From JBQLZO01 sp052168315 (GTDB taxonomy: Bacteria > Planctomycetota > Phycisphaerae > Phycisphaerales > UBA1924): a DNA stretch of 19,581 nucleotides. The position numbers and the translations under genes were made by a program. The notes beneath the pieces were generated by a model. It worked only from the letters and a program-made list of their open reading frames with translations. It searched no databases and was not told where the DNA came from. The stretch is from positions 1-19,581 of the forward strand of contig JBQLZO010000035.1 of assembly GCA_052168315.1 (NCBI GenBank), in the 5' to 3' direction. Shown here piece after piece: positions 14,382-19,581 of the stretch; positions within the stretch are counted from its first letter, which is position 1, and the number at the start of each line of letters is the position of its first letter.

Positions 14382-14792
14382 ATGAACATCCACCAGATCA
14401 GCCCCGCCCACATCCCCATCGCGCGCCCCCTCCCCCCGCCGCCCGCGCACCCCTGCGCCCATCCATGCGCGCCGCACCCCCCGCGCCCCGTCGAACCATC
14501 CCACCAACCCAACCCCGACCTCCCACCCTTCGCCCTCTGGACCGCCCTCGAGCGCGAGAACCTCCAGCGCCCCACCACACCAAGACCGCCCGAACCTTCC
14601 GACCCCGCCGCCCCAGCCACGCCGTGCGCCCACGCCGAGCAAAGCGAGACGCGCCCGCTCTACGCCATGCCGCGCCTCGCCGACATCCCCGAAGCGCCCA
14701 TCCACAAAGACCCGCCCCGCGCCAAACCCGTCGCCCGCGTCTACCACGAGACCTTCACACCCATCGGCACCCGCATCGACATCCTCGCCTGA
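14382..14792 (+). CDS. Hypothetical Pro-rich protein with ordered C-terminal tail (136 aa)
   Basis: I do not recognise the family. The ATG at 14382 is preceded by AGGTGG at 14375-14380, and the gene begins about 50 bp downstream of the AT-rich promoter region. Residues 1-60 are rich in Pro, His and Ala with no membrane segment or signal peptide. A middle segment near 55-65 (ALWTALERENL) could be a short helix. The last 45 or so residues (PLYAMPRLADIP... VARVYHETFTPIGTRIDILA) have a balanced composition unlike the shadow frames around it, which suggests a short functional or partner-binding tail. It probably encodes a small cytoplasmic protein that is disordered apart from its end. The evidence is its start context and composition only. 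Confidence 0.6.
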   Translation: MNIHQISPAHIPIARPLPPPPAHPCAHPCAPHPPRPVEPSHQPNPDLPPFALWTALERENLQRPTTPRPPEPSDPAAPATPCAHAEQSETRPLYAMPRLADIPEAPIHKDPPRAKPVARVYHETFTPIGTRIDILA

Positions 14793-14815
14793 CAGCGCAG
14801 ACCCACCACGCGCAC

Positions 14816-15634
14816 TCACCGCGATCGCAGCGCGCCCGCCGCGCTCCGCGCGTTCGCGGCAAGATGCGCAGCGCTGAGCGTCCCCACGATCACCACCCCG
14901 CCGTCGCGCACACCCTCGACCCCCAGCGCGTGCGCGATGCACTCATCCGGCGTCAGCGATCCATCGACATGCCCGGACAGCAGCGCCTTCTTCACCATCA
15001 CGCCCACGCCGCGCCGATGCGCTTCCTGCGCCCCCGCCTCATCGCCGCGCTCCCGTGGATTCAGCGTCAGCATCACCACATCGCACATCCGCGCGCCGAG
15101 AACAGCGCCCTCCGGCGTCTTGCTCGAGATCCCCACCGCCCGCACCAGACCCCGCTCGCGCAGCGCGACCAGCGCCTCCAGCCCGCCGCTCTCCCGCAAT
15201 ATCCATTCATCGCGACCATCCGAGTGCAGCAGCACGATGTCCAGCCGATCGGTCCGCAGCCGCTCCAGCGATCGGTGCACCGAACGCGTCACACCCTCCG
15301 ATGAAAAATCAAACCGCGAGCCGCCGCGCTCGGCATCGAACTCCTCCCCCGCCTTCGTCGCGATCACCCACGCATCCCGCCCGCCCAGCGAGCGATGCTC
15401 GCCCAGCAGCCGACCCAGCCGCTCCTCGCTCACGCCGTACGCCGGCGCGGTGTCCAGCAGCCTCACCCCCAGCTCCCCCGCCCGCTCCAGCAGCGCCAGC
15501 GCTTCGCGGTCCGAGGGCAACTCGAACGAACCCGGGTACTTCACGCCCGCGTTCCGCCCCAGCTTGACCGTGCCCAGACCGATCGCCGGCACCCGGATCC
15601 CCGTGCTCCCCAGCGCCCGCTCGCACAACACCAT
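14816..15634 (-). CDS. Aldo/keto reductase family oxidoreductase (272 aa)
   Basis: NAD(P)H-dependent carbonyl reductase of the TIM-barrel aldo/keto reductase superfamily; the substrate is unknown. The opening (LGSTGIRVPAIGLGTVKLGRN) is typical. The catalytic tetrad is complete: D61 and Y66 (LLDTAPAYG), K94 (IATKAG) and H137 (VLLHSDG). GRDAWVIATK, LRTDRLDIVLLHS and GLVRAVGISS follow in the expected order. At 272 residues it is shorter than most (300-330) and lacks an extended C-terminal loop; the cofactor-binding end is VIVGTLSAAHLAANA. The start at 15634 gives the standard N-terminus; an in-frame ATG at 15685 would add 17 residues and nearly touch the divergent gene at 15689. An open frame continues far upstream, antisense to the FAD enzyme; this is a composition artefact, not a fusion. 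Confidence 0.92.
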   Translation of the reverse strand: MVLCERALGSTGIRVPAIGLGTVKLGRNAGVKYPGSFELPSDREALALLERAGELGVRLLDTAPAYGVSEERLGRLLGEHRSLGGRDAWVIATKAGEEFDAERGGSRFDFSSEGVTRSVHRSLERLRTDRLDIVLLHSDGRDEWILRESGGLEALVALRERGLVRAVGISSKTPEGAVLGARMCDVVMLTLNPRERGDEAGAQEAHRRGVGVMVKKALLSGHVDGSLTPDECIAHALGVEGVRDGGVVIVGTLSAAHLAANARSAAGALRSR

Positions 15635-15688
15635 CACGCGATGCTCCTGAACGCCCGCCCGCCATCCGCATTCCCATACGATCATCGC

Positions 15689-16987
15689 ATGCCCGCCGAG
15701 GACCATCCCGACGCCAGCCCCCATCCGCTCGATGCGCTGATCTTCGGCGGCGGCGTCGCGGGGCTGTGGATCCTCGACACGCTCACACGCCGAGGGTACA
15801 CCGCCGCGCTCTCCGAGTCCCACGCGCTCGGCGGGGCGCAGACCGGATGGTCCCAGGGCATCCTCCACTCCGGGCTCAAGTACGCGCTCGCCGGCGCGCC
15901 CAGCGCCGCCGCCGGCGCGCTCGCCGAACTCCCCGCCCGATGGCACGATGCCCTCGAGGCCCTTGCCGCGCCCGACCTCTCCAAGGTCCATGTCCGATCG
16001 CGGCACTGCTGGCTCTGGCGCACCGAAGCCCTGCGCTCTCGCCTCGGCATGCTCGGCGCGCGCCTCGCGCTCCGAACGAAACCCGAGATCGTTCCGCCCG
16101 ACCAGCGTCCCCCCGCGCTGCGCGCAGCGCCCGGCGAGGTCGCGCACCTCGGAGAATGGGTGATCGACCCGCGCTCGCTCGCGCGCACATTCGCCCAAGC
16201 CCACCACGAGCGCCTCATCCACGCCCGCCCGGACATCGAAGCGCGCCCGCCGGGTACCGATGGACGCTGGCGCATCACGCTCACAGCGCACGACGCCCAG
16301 ACGATCACGCTCGCGCCGCGCATCGTCGTGCTCGCCGCGGGCGCGGGCAACGCCGCCCTCCGCGCCCGCTTCGGGCTCTCCAGCGATGCGCAGCAGATCC
16401 GACCGCTCCGCATGATCACCCTGAAGGGACCGCTCCCGGAACTGCACGGGCACTGCGTCGATGGCAACGCCACGCGCGTGACCATCACCACCATCCGCGC
16501 ACGAATGGATGATGGCGCAGCGCCGGAGCACGAACCGCATCCCGAGACCGTCTGGCAGATCGGCGGCCAGATCGCCGAGCGCGGCCCATCGCTGCCAGCC
16601 GATGAGCACCTGCGCCTGGCGATCCGCGAACTGCGGCAGACGATCCCCGGGCTGCGCCTGGCAGGATGCGCGATCGGCGCGTACGAAGCGCCGCGGGCCG
16701 AGGGGCGTTCGCCGGGCGGCCGCCGCCCGGACGACATCGTGTTGCACCGGGATGGGAGCGTGCTGACGGTCTGGCCGACCAAGCTGGTGCTGGCGCCCCG
16801 CGCCGGCGATGAGGTGGCCCGGGCGGTCGAGTCGATCGCGCCGCCGGGCGGTGCCCTTGGCGCGGGCGCGGAGCGGGTCGCGGCGATGGCGGCCCCGCCG
16901 GTGGGCGACTACGCCTGGGAACTCCCCACCCACCGATGGACATCGGTGGCCGAACTCCTGCGGGGCACGCCGACGCTGGACTGTTGA
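15689..16987 (+). CDS. FAD-dependent oxidoreductase, DAO family (432 aa)
   Basis: Flavoenzyme of the D-amino-acid-oxidase superfamily. The N-terminal FAD-binding motif is GGGVAG at 20-25, with an acidic residue (E43) ending the second strand (LSESH). The GWSQGILHSGLKY segment (53-65) resembles the flavin-contacting loop of glycerol-3-phosphate and L-2-hydroxyglutarate dehydrogenases. A second dinucleotide-fold strand (IVVLAAGAGNAALR) lies near 212-225, and the C-terminal region carries a TVWPTKLVLAP segment. There is no signal peptide or membrane segment, so it is probably cytoplasmic or peripherally membrane-bound. The substrate is not deducible, but a 2-hydroxyacid or glycerol-phosphate-like compound fits. 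It is divergent from the aldo/keto reductase (54 bp between starts). No Shine-Dalgarno precedes ATG 15689. Codon third positions change from C-rich to G-rich part-way through the gene (about 16.5 kb). Confidence 0.88.
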   Translation: MPAEDHPDASPHPLDALIFGGGVAGLWILDTLTRRGYTAALSESHALGGAQTGWSQGILHSGLKYALAGAPSAAAGALAELPARWHDALEALAAPDLSKVHVRSRHCWLWRTEALRSRLGMLGARLALRTKPEIVPPDQRPPALRAAPGEVAHLGEWVIDPRSLARTFAQAHHERLIHARPDIEARPPGTDGRWRITLTAHDAQTITLAPRIVVLAAGAGNAALRARFGLSSDAQQIRPLRMITLKGPLPELHGHCVDGNATRVTITTIRARMDDGAAPEHEPHPETVWQIGGQIAERGPSLPADEHLRLAIRELRQTIPGLRLAGCAIGAYEAPRAEGRSPGGRRPDDIVLHRDGSVLTVWPTKLVLAPRAGDEVARAVESIAPPGGALGAGAERVAAMAAPPVGDYAWELPTHRWTSVAELLRGTPTLDC

Positions 16988-17019
16988 TCGGCGCGCGCGG
17001 AGACTCTTTGATCGGCGCG
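16984..17019 (+). repeat. 12-bp direct repeat overlapping the stop of the FAD oxidoreductase gene
   Basis: TTGATCGGCGCG occurs at 16984-16995 and again at 17008-17019, a 24-nt period. The first copy contains the TGA stop codon. The repeat lies in the short gap before the small membrane-protein gene and about 0.5 kb from the composition switch. It may be a local duplication or a binding site; no function is apparent. Confidence 0.6.
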
Positions 17020-17073
17020 ACGATCCGGAGTGTCTGACCGTCGTCGCAACGACATCAAGAAAGCCGCATTCCC

Positions 17074-17340
17074 ATGCGCTCGTTCGGCAAGCTGGTGTAC
17101 CTGGGCGTTTGCTTCGCGCTCGCGCTCGGTGCCTGGATCGGTTCGTCGTTTGTTGATATCCGCGCTCTGGACCTCGGACTGAAACTCACTGGGTGGATGT
17201 CGGCGCTGTTCAGTGTGCCGGTGGCGCTGCTGTGGCTGGCCGAGTGGATCGCGCCGGAGCGTTCGCCGGAGGGGGATGCGCGGGCGCCGCGCCCGGCGCC
17301 CGCGCCGGTGCAGCGCGGGTCGGGGCGGCGCGCGGCCTGA
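17074..17340 (+). CDS. Small two-helix inner-membrane protein (88 aa)
   Basis: I do not recognise the family. Two hydrophobic segments are visible: about 7-25 (LVYLGVCFALALGAWIG) and 38-60 (LKLTGWMSALFSVPVALLWLAEW), joined by a short loop with an Asp (VDIRALDLG). A Pro/Ala/Arg-rich cytoplasmic-type tail follows (61-88). The basic N-terminus (MRSFGK) favours a hairpin with both ends in the cytoplasm. The start at 17074 has only a poor purine-rich stretch (AAGAAAG) 10 nt upstream. It follows the FAD gene by 86 bp in the same direction and may be co-transcribed. It is convergent with the LysM gene, their stops being 13 bp apart. Confidence 0.72.
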   Translation: MRSFGKLVYLGVCFALALGAWIGSSFVDIRALDLGLKLTGWMSALFSVPVALLWLAEWIAPERSPEGDARAPRPAPAPVQRGSGRRAA

Positions 17341-17353
17341 ACGGTTGGTGGGA

Positions 17354-18079
17354 TCATTCCGGGGGCGGCGGGATCCGGATGGTCATGCCGGGGCGGATGT
17401 TCGTGCCGCTGCGATTGATCTGCGGATTGGCATCGCGGATGTGCGTCCAGAGCGATGAGCGCCCGTAGATGGCGCCGGCGATCTCGGAGAGGGTGTCGTT
17501 GCGCGTGATGACATACTCGATGAACGCGGGCTCGGGCTCGACCGGCTGCAGCGCCGGATCGGCGGGGATGCCCTGGATGTTGCGCGGATCGGTCGGGATC
17601 TTGAGCTCGGTGTTCGCGCGGAGCCGGATGGGGTCGACGGTGGGATTGGCGCGCGCGATCTGCCCGGCGTAGCGCGGTGTGCCATAGAAGGATTCGGCGA
17701 TGGACGAGAGCGTGTCGCCTGAGGCGACGGTGTAGATCTGGAAGCTGGGCGGGATGATCGCGCCGGGGCGGGGCGCTGCGGAGTCGTTGTTGTCGTTGGT
17801 GGTGGCGGGATTGTCGTCGCTGGCGCCGTCGTGGTTGTCGTGTGTGGTGCGGTCGACCTCAGCGGCTGCGTTCGCGCTGCGCGGGATGACCGTGATGCGG
17901 GCGGGTTCCGGGCCGGGCTGTTCGGCTTCGGCGCGTTCATCGCGGTCGGCGGCGATGCGGAGTTCGTCGGTGGTGGACACGAGCGGCTCGGTGGGGGCGG
18001 GCGTGAGCCAGTACGCGATGATCCACACGCCGGCGAGGGAGACGAGTCCGATCCACATCCGATGCGAGAGTCGTCCCAT
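17354..18079 (-). CDS. Membrane-anchored double-LysM peptidoglycan-binding protein (241 aa)
   Basis: Envelope protein predicted to bind glycan chains of peptidoglycan. The N-terminus has one uncleaved hydrophobic segment (about 9-25, MWIGLVSLAGVWIIAYW). A charged, Asn/Asp/Thr-rich disordered linker follows (26-112) and then two LysM domains: 114-162 (YTVASGDTLSSIAESFYG...ANTELKIP) and 187-238 (YVITRNDTLSEIAGAIYG...PGMTIRIP). Both have the GDTL/NDTL-SxIA start, the Asn-Pro turn (ANP) and the final L/IxIP strand. No hydrolase domain is present, so it is a binding or tethering protein. AAGGAG (18091-18086) lies 6 nt before the ATG. It starts 42 bp after the outer-membrane protein gene and is probably in the same transcript, linking inner membrane, wall and outer membrane functions. 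Confidence 0.93.
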   Translation of the reverse strand: MGRLSHRMWIGLVSLAGVWIIAYWLTPAPTEPLVSTTDELRIAADRDERAEAEQPGPEPARITVIPRSANAAAEVDRTTHDNHDGASDDNPATTNDNNDSAAPRPGAIIPPSFQIYTVASGDTLSSIAESFYGTPRYAGQIARANPTVDPIRLRANTELKIPTDPRNIQGIPADPALQPVEPEPAFIEYVITRNDTLSEIAGAIYGRSSLWTHIRDANPQINRSGTNIRPGMTIRIPPPPE

Positions 18080-18085
18080 CGCTTG

Positions 18086-18091
18086 CTCCTT
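18086..18091 (-). promoter_or_regulatory. Shine-Dalgarno of the LysM protein gene
   Basis: AAGGAG on the minus strand, 6 nt before the ATG at 18079, fixes the start that begins with the membrane anchor. Confidence 0.65.
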
Positions 18092-18121
18092 GGCTCGGCG
18101 TGGTGGCGTGGGCGAGGAACC

Positions 18122-19189
18122 CTAGAACCCCACGGTGATGCCGAGCCACACGAAGATGGAAGGATCGGTGTCGAACTCCGTGACGCGGTGCCCGGAGTCG
18201 TCGAGGATCTCGTACTCCTGCCACGGGGTGACGCCGAGTCGGCCCTCTGCCGAGAAGCGCGAGGAGGCGCGCCATTCCGCGAGCAGTGCGAGTTCGACGC
18301 GGGCATCGCGGAGGACGCCCTCGTCGAGCGCGGCGATGGGGTGCCCATCGTCGAGCCGGTACTCGCGGCGCTGGTACTGCCCGATCATTCCCACGGTCCA
18401 ATGGTCGTTCAGTTGCGAGCGGAGCTTGAGTCCGAGGCCCTCGGATTCGAGCGAGACGGTGTCGGTGATGTCCCATCGGAGGCTGAGGAATGGGGTGATG
18501 GAGGCGTCGTCCTCGAGGCGGGATTGCACGGCGGCGCCGGCGGAGATGAAGAGCCGATCGGAGAATCGGTACCCGAGGGCGGCGAGCCCGCCGCCGACGA
18601 TGGAGTCGGAGAGTTTCGCGCCCTGCTCGAAGTTGGCGCCCGCGAATGCGCCGAGGGTGAGGGCGTAGTTGTTCTCGAAGAACCGGGTGGCGCGGAGGAA
18701 GGTGGAGGCCTCGAAGAACTCATCGAATGGGTCGCCGGTGACACCGGGGGCGATGGCGGCGGAGTTCGAGAAATCGTATGAGGACCATTCGGTGACGAGG
18801 GTTGCGCTGATGGACCAGGCGGGCGATGGGCGGTGGGTGAGGGTGAGCCCGGCCTCGGCGCGGTAGATTGAGACATCGCCATCGTCTTCGAGGTCGGCTG
18901 CGAAGTCGTACTGCTGGCGGAGCAGGAGTGTGAGGGAGGTGTTGTCGCGGAGGGGGATCGTGTCGGTGGGATCGGTTGTTTCGGGGGTTTCGGATTTCTT
19001 CGGCGCGGTGTCGGACAGGGCGGGGCGGGCTTCGCGGAGCGCGGCGGGCTCGGCGACGGCGGTGGGGATCGGGGCGCTGATGGTGAACAGCGCTGCGGCG
19101 GCGACTGCGGGCGCGGAGAAGCGGGTGGTGTTGTTGCCGGGGTTCTTGCGGCGGGGGATCGTGCGTGCTGCACGGAAGATGGCGCGCAT
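18122..19189 (-). CDS. Outer-membrane beta-barrel protein, DUF6268-like (355 aa)
   Basis: Predicted outer-membrane barrel. Residues 1-46 form a long signal peptide (Arg/Lys-rich start, hydrophobic AVAAAALFTI core, cleavage after AVA). A short Pro/Thr/Glu-rich periplasmic stretch follows. From about 80 onward come alternating amphipathic strands separated by turns, such as SLTLLLRQQYDF, YALTLGAFAGANFE, LFISAGAAVQSRLE, VGMIGQYQRREYRL and VELALLAEWRASS. The last strand ends in a terminal Phe (FVWLGITVGF), the classical signal for BAM-mediated insertion. The overall plan recalls the DUF6268 barrels of planctomycetes, but this is by recollection. The start at 19189 has AGGAAA about 9 nt upstream. 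It is first in a likely two-gene unit with the LysM gene. The possible pore or channel substrate is unknown. Confidence 0.88.
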   Translation of the reverse strand: MRAIFRAARTIPRRKNPGNNTTRFSAPAVAAAALFTISAPIPTAVAEPAALREARPALSDTAPKKSETPETTDPTDTIPLRDNTSLTLLLRQQYDFAADLEDDGDVSIYRAEAGLTLTHRPSPAWSISATLVTEWSSYDFSNSAAIAPGVTGDPFDEFFEASTFLRATRFFENNYALTLGAFAGANFEQGAKLSDSIVGGGLAALGYRFSDRLFISAGAAVQSRLEDDASITPFLSLRWDITDTVSLESEGLGLKLRSQLNDHWTVGMIGQYQRREYRLDDGHPIAALDEGVLRDARVELALLAEWRASSRFSAEGRLGVTPWQEYEILDDSGHRVTEFDTDPSIFVWLGITVGF

Positions 19190-19259
19190 GGGGCTCGTTT
19201 CCTGTCGCTGGGAGCGCCGGGGGCGCTTGGGTGATTGGTGTGCGACAGGTTAGCGGCGC

Positions 19260-19287
19260 GGGTGGCTGGTGGCGTGTGGCGTGTGGC
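19260..19287. repeat. Second period-7 tandem repeat (GTGTGGC-type heptads)
   Basis: Four consecutive heptamers, GGGTGGC, TGGTGGC, GTGTGGC and GTGTGGC, all share an xxxTGGC core. The region continues as degenerate G/T-rich sequence to about 19317. The 7-nt period is the same as in the array at 12881-12957. Confidence 0.65.
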
Positions 19288-19322
19288 GGGTTGGGGGTGT
19301 GGTGGGGTGGGTTCGGGGAAGA

Positions 19323-19341
19323 CACCGGTCGGAGACCGGTG
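19323..19341. repeat. REP-like palindrome 1 with GTTGGTGGC head
   Basis: This is a perfect inverted repeat of 8-bp arms, CACCGGTC and GACCGGTG, around a 3-nt loop (GGA). Read on the minus strand it is preceded directly by GTTGGTGGC (19349-19341), the same head that precedes palindrome 3. Confidence 0.8.
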
Positions 19342-19367
19342 CCACCAACGGAGGGGGAAGTCTGAAA

Positions 19368-19381
19368 GGGCTGGCCAGCCC
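19368..19381. repeat. Palindrome 2 (14-bp perfect)
   Basis: GGGCTGGCCAGCCC is fully self-complementary with no loop. It lies 27 bp from palindrome 1. It has no GTTGGTGGC head. Confidence 0.7.
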
Positions 19382-19467
19382 GGGGTTGTGCCGTTTTGGA
19401 GGGTGGCTCTTGCCCTTTGCTGGGGTGTCGTTCCAGCGGTCGCCGTGGTGTGGCGGGCGGTTGCGGT

Positions 19468-19489
19468 TGGCGAGTGCGCGCACTCGCCA
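19468..19489. repeat. REP-like palindrome 3 with GTTGGTGGC head (22-bp perfect)
   Basis: Two 11-bp arms, TGGCGAGTGCG and CGCACTCGCCA, abut without a loop. On the minus strand GTTGGTGGC occupies 19494-19486 and runs into the palindrome, as in palindrome 1. The arms extend imperfectly to GTTGG and CCAAC with a 3-nt bulge. Confidence 0.8.
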
Positions 19490-19496
19490 CCAACAC

Positions 19497-19581
19497 ATGA
19501 CCCGGACGCAGAGCGCGGTTGCGGAACAGGATGTGTCGCGCCGGTTGCCGGTGCCATTCGTGGGTGGGGCGCTGTTGCTTT
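19497..19581 (+). CDS. Possible 5' end of a gene running off the window
   Basis: From the ATG at 19497 a frame stays open for 28 codons to the edge (MTRTQSAVAEQDVSRRLPVP...). Its composition is balanced and it turns hydrophobic at the end (FVGGALLL), as would suit a basic N-terminus before a membrane segment. No Shine-Dalgarno is visible, and the ATG lies 8 nt after palindrome 3. The frame is too short to judge further. Confidence 0.3.
   Translation, partial: MTRTQSAVAEQDVSRRLPVPFVGGALLL

Larger units (their letters stand above)
19190..19581. other. Repeat-rich, G-rich intergenic region at the right edge
   Basis: This stretch holds no complete gene. It contains a period-7 GT-rich array (19260-19287) and three GC palindromes (19323-19341, 19368-19381, 19468-19489), then possibly the start of a plus-strand gene (19497). 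Open frames on the minus strand through it encode Pro/His/Arg-rich peptides generated by the repeats. No clear promoter for the outer-membrane protein gene was found. Confidence 0.6.

Noticed and set aside
14816..16933. A 705-codon minus-strand frame that could be read as an aldo/keto reductase fused to an upstream domain
   Set aside because: Its first 430 or so residues are antisense to the FAD-dependent oxidoreductase, which has good FAD motifs. The reductase has a normal N-terminus at 15634.
18409..19557. 382-codon minus-strand frame overlapping the barrel gene and the right-edge repeats
   Set aside because: It is a Pro/Ser/Thr-rich shadow frame that reads through the palindromic repeats. 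The barrel protein in the other frame has a signal peptide and a terminal Phe.
1..19581. tRNA, rRNA, insertion sequences or integrase genes
   Set aside because: None was recognised on reading both strands. No transposase or recombinase motif and no cloverleaf was seen, although a covariance-model scan could not be run.

Overview
This 19.6 kb high-GC window looks like chromosomal DNA of a planctomycete, most likely a Phycisphaerae-type bacterium. The reasons are a PEP-CTERM-like sorting tail of the planctomycetal PSPG...RRRR type, dockerin-like EF-hand pairs on a giant secreted CARDB-repeat protein, a C-terminal-Phe outer-membrane barrel, and interspersed palindromic and heptanucleotide repeats. 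No 16S rRNA or housekeeping marker is present to prove the assignment.

Layout. (1) 25-11680, minus strand: one giant gene for a 3,836-residue secreted multidomain protein, ending in a textbook rho-independent terminator at 25-60. Its domains include two N-terminal jelly rolls, a GATase-like domain, a thrombospondin-C-terminal-like lectin domain, PKD-like and about seven CARDB domains, a Cys/Gly-rich hinge, a helical block, and two dockerins flanking a segment resembling a subtilase prodomain. (2) 11808-12500, minus: a PEP-CTERM-type surface protein with a cohesin-like beta-sandwich, 127 bp upstream of the giant gene and probably co-transcribed. (3) 12501-12966: non-coding, with a candidate promoter, a G-quadruplex motif and a period-7 repeat array. 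(4) 12967-14148, minus: queA (tRNA queuosine synthesis). (5) 14149-14381: an AT-rich divergent promoter region serving queA and a small plus-strand hypothetical gene (14382-14792). (6) 14816-15634, minus: an aldo/keto reductase, divergent from a FAD-dependent oxidoreductase (15689-16987) and a small membrane protein (17074-17340). (7) 17354-19189, minus: an outer-membrane beta-barrel gene followed by an inner-membrane-anchored double-LysM gene, probably one envelope operon. (8) 19190-19581: non-coding, with a second period-7 array and three strong palindromes, then possibly the start of a plus-strand gene running off the window.

How it may work together. The most suggestive unit is the PEP-CTERM/cohesin-like protein next to a giant protein carrying two dockerins: a possible two-piece surface docking system holding a roughly 3,800-residue adhesin-like fibre. 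This is inference from domain reading alone.

The most striking signal not tied to a gene is a reversal of strand composition near 16.5 kb. The plus strand is C-rich to the left and G-rich to the right, in coding and non-coding DNA and regardless of gene orientation. The switch falls inside the FAD-oxidoreductase gene, whose third-position usage changes from C to G part-way through. The polarity is that of a replication origin, but no dnaA, DnaA-box cluster or AT-rich unwinding element is visible, so an inversion or recombination junction is equally possible.
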